NCBI RefSeq assembly: GCF_004360155.1 | Contig: NZ_SAIS01000019.1 | Location: 1 to 64,000, forward strand | Length of the DNA: 64,000 nucleotides | Direction of reading: 5' to 3' | DNA from: Paraglaciecola marina | Lineage (GTDB): Bacteria > Pseudomonadota > Gammaproteobacteria > Enterobacterales > Alteromonadaceae | Shown here: one piece after another, positions 27,210 to 36,054 of the stretch | Layout of the letters: every line of letters starts with the position of its first letter | How positions within the stretch are numbered: the first letter of the stretch is position 1 | The notes under the pieces: generated by a model | Told to the model about the DNA's origin: nothing | The model's database searches: none | Seen by the model: only the letters and a program-made list of their open reading frames with translations | Program-made: the position numbers and the translations under genes

Positions 27210-28196
27210 ATGAAAGCAATGATAGTTAAAGAATTTGGTAATAGTGATGTATTCGAATTAGCCGACGTAGCAAAGCCAGCGGTAAAAGCAGGCCACGTAC
27301 TGGTGAATATTAAAGCAACAAGTGTTAACACAGTTGATACCATGATCAGACAAATGGGACCTGATTTACCTTTATCGCCACCAGCCCCTGCTATTTTGGG
27401 TATGGACTTTGCCGGTGTAGTAGAAGCTGTAGGTGAAGGCGTAAGCGATTACAAAATTGGTGATGAGGTATATGGCTGCGCTGGCGGACTAGCAGACTTA
27501 CCAGGCACATTAGCCGAATATATAGTAGCCGACACTAATTTAATTGCTTTAAAGCCTAAAAACTTAACTATGGAGCAAAGTGCTGCCATCCCCTTAGTAG
27601 GCATAACCGCCTATGAAGGCTTGCAGCGCGCTGGTATTAGTCAAGGCCAAAAAGTGTTAGTTCACGGTGGCTCTGGTGGCGTAGGTCATATTGCCATTCA
27701 GCTTGCTAATTATTTTGGCGCTCAAACCTTTTCAACGGGTGGCGGAGACAATCAGTTAGCACTAATCGAGCAACTAGGAGCTACGGCTATAAACTACAAA
27801 ACAGAATCAGTTAGTGATTACGTTAACCAGCACACACAAGGCGCAGGGTTTGATTTGGTATTTGACTCTGTAGGCGGGCTCAACATGACAAATTCATTTC
27901 AAGCTGCCAAGCTAAATGGTCATGTAGCCTCTACTGTGTCTATGGTAAGTCTAGATTTATCAACGGCTCACTTTAAAGGGCTTTCTCTTCATGTAGTGTT
28001 TATGCTTATTCCAATGTTGCACAACCAAGGTCGTCAGCAGCACCACAATATTCTGAAGGCCCTAGCTGACATTGCAGAAGCTGGAAAGCTCACCCCAGTA
28101 TTAGACGAGCAAAGCTTTTCCTTAGCGCAAGTAGCAGATGCACATGCTCGTTTAGAGAGCGGAAAAGGTTTGGGTAAAGTTGTGGTTTCTATCTAA
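27210..28196 (+). CDS. zinc-independent MDR (quinone oxidoreductase-like) dehydrogenase
   Basis: A 328-residue medium-chain dehydrogenase/reductase. N-terminal GroES-like domain to about 125 ('PAILGMDFAGVVEAVGEGVSDYKIGDEVYG'), then a Rossmann domain with 'VLVHGGSGGVGHIAIQLA' near residue 150. The catalytic Cys/His zinc ligands of alcohol dehydrogenases are absent, so it is of the NADPH:quinone oxidoreductase type, reducing an activated alkene or quinone. AGGAC site before the ATG. Divergent from the LysR regulator; followed by a hairpin and a luciferase-like gene. Confidence 0.85.
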   Translation: MKAMIVKEFGNSDVFELADVAKPAVKAGHVLVNIKATSVNTVDTMIRQMGPDLPLSPPAPAILGMDFAGVVEAVGEGVSDYKIGDEVYGCAGGLADLPGTLAEYIVADTNLIALKPKNLTMEQSAAIPLVGITAYEGLQRAGISQGQKVLVHGGSGGVGHIAIQLANYFGAQTFSTGGGDNQLALIEQLGATAINYKTESVSDYVNQHTQGAGFDLVFDSVGGLNMTNSFQAAKLNGHVASTVSMVSLDLSTAHFKGLSLHVVFMLIPMLHNQGRQQHHNILKALADIAEAGKLTPVLDEQSFSLAQVADAHARLESGKGLGKVVVSI

Positions 28197-28208
28197 TACC
28201 AAATCTAA

Positions 28209-28231
28209 CAAGGGGCAAGTTATGCCCCTTG
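28209..28231 (+). terminator. hairpin between dehydrogenase and luciferase-like gene
   Basis: CAAGGGGCA-AGTTA-TGCCCCTTG is a perfect 9-bp stem. There is no U-tract, so it may be an intercistronic stability element instead of a full terminator. Confidence 0.4.
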
Positions 28232-28247
28232 CTTACAAAGCGAAAAC

Positions 28248-29157
28248 ATGAGTATGTCATTTCAATCAATTAACGCCGGATACAACGCAACCTTTAATGA
28301 GAACAAACTCTCGTTAGGGTTAGTTGTGCCACTAGAGAATTACGCCCATAGTTCAGTGCCTACCATGCATCAGCAAATTGAACGTATTCAGTTGGCTGAA
28401 AAGCTAGGGTTTGCTGCAGTATGGCTACGAGACGTGCCTTTCAATGTCCCGTCTTTTGGTGACGCAGGGCAAGTGTATGACCCTTTTGTATATTTAGGTG
28501 TCTTGTCTGCTATGACCTCAAAGATAGCGTTAGGGGTAGCCAGTATGGTGCTGCCACTGCGTCATCCAGCTCATGTTGCTAAATCGGCAGCAAGTGTTGA
28601 CCAATTATCCAATGGGCGGCTTATCCTTGGCATTGCATCAGGTGACAGGCCAGATGAATATCCCGCTATGAACATCCCCTTTGATGACAGAGGCAGTCGC
28701 TTTAGAGATAGTTATGAGTACATTCGCAAGAGCTGGAAAAACGCCTCTCAGTTTACCAACCAGTACGGTGAACTAGGAAATGACTTAGATATTTTACCTA
28801 AACCCGTAAATAGCCGTTTTCCCATGTTAATTACTGGCAGTAGCCAGCAAAATGAGACTTGGTTAACCCAAAATGGAGATGGCTTTATCACCTATCCCAG
28901 AACACTGCATACTCAAGAACAAATAATTAATCGTTGGCGCCAAGTAAGCAGTAAATTTGGGCAAGTCAATAAACCCGTGATGCAACCTTTGTATATAGAT
29001 ATTCAAGATGATGACAATGCCCCTATGGAGCCTATTCACCTTGGCTTTAGAAACCATAGGCGTTAACCATGTGGCATTAAATTTACGCTTTAACCAAATG
29101 CCGATAGACAAAACCCTGCAACGAATTGCAGACCAACTTTTGCCACTTTTTAAGTAA
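28248..29157 (+). pseudogene. luciferase-like (LLM) flavin monooxygenase, C-terminus frameshifted
   Basis: Residues 1-265 read as an LLM-class flavin-dependent oxidoreductase ('VWLRDVPFNVPSFGDAGQVYDPF', 'ASVDQLSNGRLILGIASGDRP'). At about 29043 the frame breaks and stops at 29066. The family's normal ending ('ETIGVNHVALNLRFNQMP') continues in the +1 frame from 29044 to a stop at 29155-29157. Between 'PIHLG' and 'ALETIGVN' the family normally has about a dozen more residues, so a small deletion is likely as well as the shift. Product probably non-functional or altered. Confidence 0.75.
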
Positions 29158-29170
29158 GGAACGAATCAAG

Positions 29171-29980
29171 ATGAAAAAAATACTGATCACTGGCGCAACT
29201 GACGGAATTGGACTAGAAACAGCAAAACTCCTTGCCTCAAAAGGTCACCATTTACTCATGCATGGCCGTAACACCAGCAAGCTGCAAGCCGCTGTTGAAC
29301 AAATAGAGCAACAATCACCAAACGCCTTAATAGATATCTACCTTGCTGACTTATCTAACTTTAATGACATAACACAATTAACCCATACCATTAAGCAAGA
29401 ACATAGCTGCCTTGATGTCATCATCAATAACGCTGGGGTATTAAAAACGCCACAAACTATTACCAAAGATGGCTTAGATTTACGCTTTATGGTTAATAGC
29501 TTTGCGCCGGCAATCATCACCCATTCTTTATTGCCCCTATTAAGTAATGAAGGAAGAGTCGTGAATCTTTCATCGGCAGCCCAAGCCCCTGTTCATACAC
29601 AGGCTATGAGAGGTGAAGTGGCAATGAAAGACGATTTTCAAGCCTACGCCCAAAGTAAGCTTGCTCTTACTATTTGGTCTAAGCAGCTTCAAGCAAAGCT
29701 CAAACCTAAGCAAGTTTCTGTCGCAGTAAACCCTGGCTCACTTTTAGCGTCAAAAATGGTAAAAGAAGGCTTTGGAATGGCCGGTAACGATTTGAGTATA
29801 GGCTCAGAAATTTTAGTTAAAGCAGCGCTATCGGAAGAGTTTGCAGATGCCGCAGGCAAATATTTTGACAACGATGCTAAACAATTTGCCTTGCCTCACA
29901 CGTTTGCAAGTAATCAAGATAATTGTGAGGCGGTTATAGCTACAATGAATTCGGTGATAGAAAAACACACTAGTAACTAA
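29171..29980 (+). CDS. short-chain dehydrogenase/reductase
   Basis: A 269-residue SDR. NAD(P)-binding 'ITGATDGIGLETAKLLA' at residues 5-21, 'INNAGV' near 88, active-site Ser in 'NLSSAA' and 'YAQSKLAL' (YxxxK). Substrate unknown. The ATG at 29171 is preferred to an in-frame start at 29126, because AAGGA lies 7-11 bp upstream and the fold starts there. It follows the luciferase-like gene by 13 bp, so they were probably one operon. Confidence 0.87.
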   Translation: MKKILITGATDGIGLETAKLLASKGHHLLMHGRNTSKLQAAVEQIEQQSPNALIDIYLADLSNFNDITQLTHTIKQEHSCLDVIINNAGVLKTPQTITKDGLDLRFMVNSFAPAIITHSLLPLLSNEGRVVNLSSAAQAPVHTQAMRGEVAMKDDFQAYAQSKLALTIWSKQLQAKLKPKQVSVAVNPGSLLASKMVKEGFGMAGNDLSIGSEILVKAALSEEFADAAGKYFDNDAKQFALPHTFASNQDNCEAVIATMNSVIEKHTSN

Positions 29981-29988
29981 CTTGCTAG

Positions 29989-30873
29989 TTAGCTCTCCAT
30001 TGTTTTTTTAATCCAATCGATAAACACTCTAACTCGTAGGGATTGCTCACTTGGACTTTGGGAGACAATAAACAACTGCTTAGTTGGCGCTATTGTGTGG
30101 TCCCACAAACCTATCAAGCGCCCTTGGCGAATATAGTGGGCCACCTCTAATTTATCTGCCAGTGCAATACCAAAACCAGACAAAGCAGCATTGATAGCTT
30201 GATGGGCATTGACCAACTGAAACCGCCGAGTACTTTTAGGGATCTCGATATTGACGCTACTGAACCAATTTTTCCAAAGGTTAGATTGGTCCACAATCAA
30301 GGTGAAATCCAATAAGTCTTGGGGAGCTTTAATATGTTTATTGTTCTCTAACAATTGTGGCCTGCATATCGGAAACAGTTGCTCCTGATACAAAAGCTCA
30401 GTGTGCTTAGCTGTCTTGCTTGGTTTACCGTAACAAATAGCCACATCAATACTACTGTCTAAATCTACCGCACCTGGCTCTATCATTTTTAAACTTGTGG
30501 CAACTTCTGGGTACTGTAATTGAAACTCACCAACGGCATCTAAAAGCCAAGTAGATACCTGCGACTCGGTACTGGCCCAAACCAGTGGCCCTTTGAGCTC
30601 TTCGGGAGCGATATTTAACGCCCCTTGAATTATGGTGTCTAAGCCTTCCGTTGTGGCATGCAGCAAGCTTTGTCCTGCTGATGTTAACGCAAGTTTATTA
30701 TGCCTGCGGTCAAACAATTGCACCCCAAACTTATCTTCTAATAATCGAATTTGCCGACTGACAGCTGCATGGGTTACACCTAGCTCTTGGGCGGCAGCTC
30801 GCATATGCAAATGCCTACCACACACTTCAAAGGCTCTAAGGGCATTTAGGGGTAAATCTCGCCTTGTGATCAC
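29989..30873 (-). CDS. LysR-family regulator (GcvA-like)
   Basis: A 294-residue regulator of the GcvA type: 'LPLNALRAFEVCGRHLHMRAAAQELGVTHAAVSRQIRLLEDKFG' region, effector domain with 'VAICYGKPS' and C-terminal 'SPSEQSLRVRVFIDWI'. The GTG at 30873 is chosen because AAGAGG lies 6 bp upstream; the longer reading from 30960 has no family support. Divergent from the aminotransferase gene with 113 bp between, so it is its probable regulator. Confidence 0.85.
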   Translation of the reverse strand: MITRRDLPLNALRAFEVCGRHLHMRAAAQELGVTHAAVSRQIRLLEDKFGVQLFDRRHNKLALTSAGQSLLHATTEGLDTIIQGALNIAPEELKGPLVWASTESQVSTWLLDAVGEFQLQYPEVATSLKMIEPGAVDLDSSIDVAICYGKPSKTAKHTELLYQEQLFPICRPQLLENNKHIKAPQDLLDFTLIVDQSNLWKNWFSSVNIEIPKSTRRFQLVNAHQAINAALSGFGIALADKLEVAHYIRQGRLIGLWDHTIAPTKQLFIVSQSPSEQSLRVRVFIDWIKKTMES

Positions 30874-30986
30874 GGCAACCTCTTGGTTAGTTTTAATTAC
30901 CAATAGGGTAACAATATATAGATTGTGGTAACTAAAACAAACAAATAATATGGTACACACCTGTTAAAAACCTAATTGGAGTGCCT

Positions 30987-32336
30987 ATGTCTGCCATGAT
31001 TTACCCCACATCAAACTTTGCCGATCAACAAAAACTCTGTTTTGAACGAGCCGAAGGTGTCTATATTTTTGATTCAGATGATAAAAAATATTTAGAAGGC
31101 ATGTCGGGACTTTGGTGCACAGCATTAGGTTACGGTAACCAAGAATTAATTGATGCTATCTCAGAGCAATTACAAACCCTTTCATTTAGCCATTTATTTG
31201 GGGGTAAAAGCCACACTCCAGCTGAAGAGCTAGCCAGTAAAATTGCCGCTATGGTGCCAATTACTGATGCCCATGTATTTTTTGGTAATTCAGGCAGCGA
31301 CGCCAACGATACCCATTACAAGATGCTACGTTATTACTTTAACGCCATTGGCAAACCTGAAAAACGCAAAATCATTACCCGTCAGCGGGCTTACCATGGT
31401 GTTACTGTTGCCTCAGGCTCACTAACCAGCTTGCCAGTGAATCTTGCTCATTTTGATGCACCTTTAGATGCCTTACATATTTTACGTACAGATGCCCCAC
31501 ACTATTATTCTGGGCATCAAGTGGGTGAGTCTGAAACACAGTTTGTTGACCGAATTTTAGGAAACCTTGAAAGGCAAATACTCCAAGAAGGTGCTGATAC
31601 AATTGCAGCCATGATAATAGAGCCTATCACTGGCGCCAGTGGCGTGATTGTGCCACCAGAAGGTTACTACCAAAAACTACAAGCTCTACTGCGTAAACAC
31701 GACATCTTGATTTGGGCAGATGAAGTCATCACAGGGTTTGGCCGTACAGGTAATGATTTTGGGTGTACCACTATGGGGATCAAGCCTGATCTTATGACAT
31801 TTGCGAAGCAACTTTCTTCGGCCTATTACCCTATAAGTGCCTCGGTTATCCCAGGTTTTATGTACGATGCCATGATCGAACAAACCAATGCCAGCGGAGT
31901 ATTTGGTCACGGCTATACCTACTCTGGTCACCCAGTGGCATGCGCTGCAGCGTTAAAAACCTTAGAGATTTTTGAGAGAGACAATATCTTTGAAAAAGCT
32001 GCAAAAGCCGGTGACTACTTACATCAAAAACTCGCAACATTAGAGGCCCACCCTTTGATAGGTGAAATTCGAGGCGCAGGGTTATTAGCTGCAATTGAGC
32101 TAGTGGCAAATAAAGAGCAAGAAATACACTTTAAAGATGCAAAAGTTGGTGCGTTTGCTCAAAAGTCTTGTGAAAACCATGGGCTAATTGTGCGCGCGGT
32201 TGCAGGTAACTCAATAGCACTATGCCCACCTTTGATTATCAGCAATGAGCAAATAGACGAGATAATAGAAAAACTTACAAAAGCACTGGATGACACCCTT
32301 GTTTTTGCTCAGCAGCAAAAACTCCTGTTACCTTAG
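30987..32336 (+). CDS. class III omega-aminotransferase
   Basis: A 449-residue PLP enzyme. 'GNSGSDANDTHYKMLRYY' and 'ADEVITGFGRTG' mark the PLP pocket, and the PLP Lys is in 'TFAKQLSSAYYP' near residue 278. Related enzymes use pyruvate with beta-alanine, taurine, putrescine or other omega-amines. The ATG at 30987 with GGAG is preferred over GTG at 30981. It forms a divergent pair with the GcvA-like regulator and is followed by a terminator; monocistronic. Confidence 0.88.
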   Translation: MSAMIYPTSNFADQQKLCFERAEGVYIFDSDDKKYLEGMSGLWCTALGYGNQELIDAISEQLQTLSFSHLFGGKSHTPAEELASKIAAMVPITDAHVFFGNSGSDANDTHYKMLRYYFNAIGKPEKRKIITRQRAYHGVTVASGSLTSLPVNLAHFDAPLDALHILRTDAPHYYSGHQVGESETQFVDRILGNLERQILQEGADTIAAMIIEPITGASGVIVPPEGYYQKLQALLRKHDILIWADEVITGFGRTGNDFGCTTMGIKPDLMTFAKQLSSAYYPISASVIPGFMYDAMIEQTNASGVFGHGYTYSGHPVACAAALKTLEIFERDNIFEKAAKAGDYLHQKLATLEAHPLIGEIRGAGLLAAIELVANKEQEIHFKDAKVGAFAQKSCENHGLIVRAVAGNSIALCPPLIISNEQIDEIIEKLTKALDDTLVFAQQQKLLLP

Positions 32337-32369
32337 CCTCACAACCTATACAGATAGACTAAACACAAG

Positions 32370-32402
32370 AGCCGCCTATTGATACTCATTAAGGCGGCTT
32401 TA
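32370..32402 (+). terminator. intrinsic terminator after aminotransferase gene
   Basis: AGCCGCCT / AGGCGGCT stem (8 bp) with a 14-nt loop, followed by TTTATT. It stands 34 bp after the stop codon. Confidence 0.6.
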
Positions 32403-32481
32403 TTACATAAGCATTCAGCTATTTTACTGTGGTTATACCCTAAAGTGAAACTACACCTAATAACTCATTGCAAGGCATTGA

Positions 32482-32496
32482 TGTTATAATATAACA
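32482..32496. promoter_or_regulatory. palindromic operator, copy 1 (TGTTAT-N3-ATAACA)
   Basis: TGTTATAATATAACA is a perfect palindrome apart from the central base. The second copy begins 27 bp downstream. Upstream of the ABC-exporter/TonB-receptor operon; the binding protein is not identified. Confidence 0.65.
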
Positions 32497-32508
32497 TATG
32501 CATAATTT

Positions 32509-32523
32509 TGTTATAACATAACA
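32509..32523. promoter_or_regulatory. palindromic operator, copy 2 (TGTTAT-N3-ATAACA)
   Basis: TGTTATAACATAACA repeats the arms of copy 1 with a different centre. It ends one base before an ATG at 32524 and 12 bp before the preferred GTG start at 32536, so a bound protein would block transcription or translation initiation. Confidence 0.65.
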
Positions 32524-32535
32524 ATGGAGCCTAGA

Positions 32536-33273
32536 GTGGTAACCACAGATTTATCCAATGCATTAATCAAAGCAGATTCTTTATGCGTCAGCATTAAAAA
32601 CAAGTCCATTTTAAAAAACCTTAGTTTTCATGTAGATACAGGTGAAATATATGCATTGCTTGGAGGAAATGGCGCTGGTAAATCAACCACCTTAAAAACC
32701 TTACTGGGCTTTAATACTCCAAGTAGCGGCTCAGTAACAATAGAAGGTAAAGAGGTTAATCAAGCGCTCAATTTTGTTAGAGGTAAAACCGCTTATTTAC
32801 CAGAGTCAGCTACTTTATATTCACACCTTACAGCCCGTGAAAATGTTAATTACTTTTTATCATTAGCTGACATAAAAAAGACAGATGATGAAATTAACCA
32901 AGCATTCGACCGAGTTGCTCTCCAAGCAGATGCTCGTGATCGCCATATGCAAACCTACTCTAAAGGTATGCGCCAAAAAACGGCCATAGCCTTAGCCATA
33001 CTTCGCGAGGCTCCAATATTTCTATTGGATGAACCCACCTCAGGCTTAGATCCAGTAGCGATAGACGAGTTTAACCAGTTGGTACGAGAACTTGCCTCCA
33101 CTGGCGCCACTATTTTAATGGTCACCCATGATGTATATGGAGCCTGTCAAGTAGCCAACCGAATAGGATTATTACGAGATGGTGAGCTTGTGGGTGAGTT
33201 TGCAGCAGCAGAAAACAGCCGAATCGACACCGAACAAGTTCATGCTGCCTTTGCACAAAGAGGCACAGCGTGA
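32536..33273 (+). CDS. ABC transporter ATP-binding protein (exporter)
   Basis: A 245-residue ATPase. Walker A 'GGNGAGKST', Q-loop 'YLPESATLYSHLT', signature 'YSKGMRQKTAIALAI' and Walker B 'IFLLDEPTSGLDP', typical of ABC-2 exporters. GTG at 32536 is chosen because GGAG sits 6 bp upstream; the ATG at 32524 has no ribosome-binding site and touches operator copy 2. Works with the next two permeases (overlap of 4 bp with the first). Confidence 0.88.
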   Translation: MVTTDLSNALIKADSLCVSIKNKSILKNLSFHVDTGEIYALLGGNGAGKSTTLKTLLGFNTPSSGSVTIEGKEVNQALNFVRGKTAYLPESATLYSHLTARENVNYFLSLADIKKTDDEINQAFDRVALQADARDRHMQTYSKGMRQKTAIALAILREAPIFLLDEPTSGLDPVAIDEFNQLVRELASTGATILMVTHDVYGACQVANRIGLLRDGELVGEFAAAENSRIDTEQVHAAFAQRGTA

Positions 33274-34718
33274 GTCAAAATAACCTATCGAAAATCATCA
33301 TAGTCGCCAAAGACGAATGGCGTTACTGGTTGCGTTCTAAATTAGCTATATCGGTAATGGCAATCGGTTTATTATTAACCCTGTCATCTGTAATTGTCAC
33401 CTCTATCAATATGATGGAGCTAAGCCATGCTAGACATGAACTGCAAGAAGACGCCGAAGAAACCTTTGTTGAACAACCCGACAGACATCCCCACAGAATG
33501 GTTCATTATGGGCATTATGCCTTTAGAACACCTGCACCTTTAAGCATACTCGACCCTGGCATTGATGCTTACACAGGTAATTCAATTTTTCTTGAAGGTC
33601 ATCGCCAAAACAGCGCAATGTTTGCTGATCAAAAACAAGGGACCGCATTAACCCAATTAGGTAGCTTAACCCCAGCGTTTATCGTACAAACCCTAGCACC
33701 ACTATTATTGATTCTGATTGGTTATAGTTCGGTGAGTCGTGAGCGCGAGTCCCAAACCCTTACTTATTTGCTATCTCAAGGTACCTCTGGCAATACCTTG
33801 ATTTTAGGCAAAGGATTAGCACTACTATCCGTTATTGGCCTGATTTTAGCGCCTCTAGCTGTGGCAGCCTTAATTAGTCTACATGATGGCGAAAGCATCA
33901 CAGCAGTATTAGCATTTATATTGGGCTATGGCCTGTATTTAAGTGTTTGGGCTTTACTGGTTTTATTATTTTCTAGTGCCTTATCTAAAAATAGTGAAAG
34001 CTTCACTGCATTAGCGTTTGTATGGATATTACTCTGTGTAGTAATGCCAAGAGTGGCAAGTACTACAGCGGCAACGTCTGTGCCTGCTGCAGGCAAACTC
34101 GAAACCGACTTTGCAGTTATAGCTGAGTTACGAAAACTTGGTGACGGTCACAATGCCGCAGATCCTGCCTTTGACAAATTAAAAGCCGAGCTATTAGAAA
34201 AATACAATGTGGACTCAATTGACCAGCTACCTGTCAATTATCGAGGCATTATCGCTAGTGCGGCAGAAGCCGAGCTAACCCATGTTTTAAACGAGTTCGC
34301 AGAACAACGTATGCAAACCGAGTTGTCACAAATTCATGTATCTAGGCAGTTTGGCTGGTTATCACCTATGGTCGCTATCCGCTCTTTATCAATGCTTGTA
34401 GTGGGCACAAGTATAGAAACCCATCACAGATTTTTACGTGAAGCCGAAGCCTTAAGGTTCGAGTTTGTTCAGGCTTTAAATAAAGTACATGTAGAAAAGC
34501 TCAGCTACCAAGACGACATGAATCGTAATAAGGATGCAGCCGCCACCCAAAAAGCCCGTGTAAGTGCTGAGAACTGGCAAGTCTTAGAAGACTTCAACTT
34601 TGAAGTAGATAAAGCCAAGCAGCGTATGCAAAGAAGTTTAGCTGCGTTTTTACAATTATTACTGTGGATAGTTCTGCTTGTGGTAGCCATCAGAACAATT
34701 GGGAAGCGTTTGATATGA
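33270..34718 (+). CDS. ABC-2 permease with DUF3526-type extracytoplasmic domain (1)
   Basis: A 482-residue membrane protein. Transmembrane segment 1 at about 27-47, a large periplasmic part, then a hydrophobic core at about 130-265, a second large soluble part (270-450) and a last helix. This long-loop layout fits the DUF3526 ABC-2 permeases found in pairs. It overlaps both neighbours by 4 bp, so the three are translationally coupled. Cargo unknown; the downstream siderophore-type receptor suggests metal-chelate or peptide traffic. Confidence 0.8.
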   Translation: MSQNNLSKIIIVAKDEWRYWLRSKLAISVMAIGLLLTLSSVIVTSINMMELSHARHELQEDAEETFVEQPDRHPHRMVHYGHYAFRTPAPLSILDPGIDAYTGNSIFLEGHRQNSAMFADQKQGTALTQLGSLTPAFIVQTLAPLLLILIGYSSVSRERESQTLTYLLSQGTSGNTLILGKGLALLSVIGLILAPLAVAALISLHDGESITAVLAFILGYGLYLSVWALLVLLFSSALSKNSESFTALAFVWILLCVVMPRVASTTAATSVPAAGKLETDFAVIAELRKLGDGHNAADPAFDKLKAELLEKYNVDSIDQLPVNYRGIIASAAEAELTHVLNEFAEQRMQTELSQIHVSRQFGWLSPMVAIRSLSMLVVGTSIETHHRFLREAEALRFEFVQALNKVHVEKLSYQDDMNRNKDAAATQKARVSAENWQVLEDFNFEVDKAKQRMQRSLAAFLQLLLWIVLLVVAIRTIGKRLI

Positions 34719-36019
34719 ATTATTTTTTTCAACAACTCAATCGAGAATGGCGTTTTATGTTGCGCCAGAAATACATACTAATTTTGCTAACTTGCACATT
34801 TCTAATTTCTAGTTTCTCGGTACTCAGTGGCTTGAATGAAATTAGTCAGCAGCAGCAAACCCTAGAACGTTTAAAAGCTGCCGATACGGTAGACCGCGAA
34901 GCGGCTCAAAAAAAGCATCATGATCCTGGCTCAATTGCCTACTACAGTTTTCACCTCACCTCTTCTGCGCCTTCAAACTTAGCCTTTGCCGCTTTAGGAG
35001 AGCGCGATATTTACCCCTGGAAACACCGTATCAAAATGTTAGCCCTAGAAGGCCAAATTTACGAAAGCGATACTCAAAATGCCGAGCTTGCTCAAGCAGG
35101 TAAAATCGACTTTGTGTTTGTGCTAAGTGCACTTTCACCTTTGCTGATTATCCTGTTGTTTCATGATTTATATGCTAGTGAGCGTACTAGCGGCAGACAC
35201 GATTTATTAGTCACCACAGCCAAATCTTCATGGGCACTATGGGGAGCCCGTGGAGCTATTCGTTTCATCTCACTTTTATTGTGCCTAATGGTGCCATTTT
35301 ACTTTGGAGCTTGGCTTAGCGGCACTAACCTATCCAATGTTGTGATGGTGTCTTTCTGGAGTGTTATCTACTTGATTTTTTGGACAATTCTCAGTGTTTA
35401 TTGGGGCAAAAATGCCAGCAGTGCACCAAGAGTTGCATCAGGTCTTATAGGGATATGGGTGTTGTTTGCTTTTATTATTCCTATTTTAGGGGACTTAACT
35501 ATCAATAAGCTTGTTCATTCACCTGAAGGTGGTGACATAGTCTTAACTCAGCGTGAAGCCGTAAATGATGCTTGGGATATCCCCAAAGAAACCACTATGG
35601 ATGCCTTCATCGCAAGCTACCCCGAATGGAAAGATCACGTCGCCATGGAAAGCGAATTTGAATGGAAATGGTATTACGCTTTTCAACAAGTAGGAGACCA
35701 AACCGCTGCACCTTTATCACAAGCATACCGAGATGCAGCTCATAAAAAATATCAGCTAGCCGGGATTGCATCATTGCTTTCGCCTCCTTTGTTATTACAA
35801 AGAGTGTTAACCCGTCTTGCTAATACAGATGCAGTGGCAGCCTTTCAATACGAACAGCAAATAAGAGACTTTCATGAACGTCTTAGACTGTTTTATTACC
35901 CGTTTTTATTTACCCAACAAAAACTCGGTGAAACCCAGTTAGCTACTATGCCTAGTTTTGAAAAACTCACTCAAATACAAAAGGCTGAACTCAATAGCAA
36001 TATTGACACAAGCCAGTAA
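34715..36019 (+). CDS. ABC-2 permease with DUF3526-type domain (2)
   Basis: A 434-residue membrane protein related in layout to the preceding gene (N-terminal helix at about 18-38 followed by a soluble loop, hydrophobic core at about 130-260). ATG at 34715 overlaps the upstream stop (ATGA), which is preferred over the longer reading from 34664. With the ATPase and permease 1 it makes a heterodimeric exporter. Confidence 0.8.
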   Translation: MNYFFQQLNREWRFMLRQKYILILLTCTFLISSFSVLSGLNEISQQQQTLERLKAADTVDREAAQKKHHDPGSIAYYSFHLTSSAPSNLAFAALGERDIYPWKHRIKMLALEGQIYESDTQNAELAQAGKIDFVFVLSALSPLLIILLFHDLYASERTSGRHDLLVTTAKSSWALWGARGAIRFISLLLCLMVPFYFGAWLSGTNLSNVVMVSFWSVIYLIFWTILSVYWGKNASSAPRVASGLIGIWVLFAFIIPILGDLTINKLVHSPEGGDIVLTQREAVNDAWDIPKETTMDAFIASYPEWKDHVAMESEFEWKWYYAFQQVGDQTAAPLSQAYRDAAHKKYQLAGIASLLSPPLLLQRVLTRLANTDAVAAFQYEQQIRDFHERLRLFYYPFLFTQQKLGETQLATMPSFEKLTQIQKAELNSNIDTSQ

Positions 36020-36054
36020 ATCATTAACACATAACAAACTAAAAAGGTTTTACA

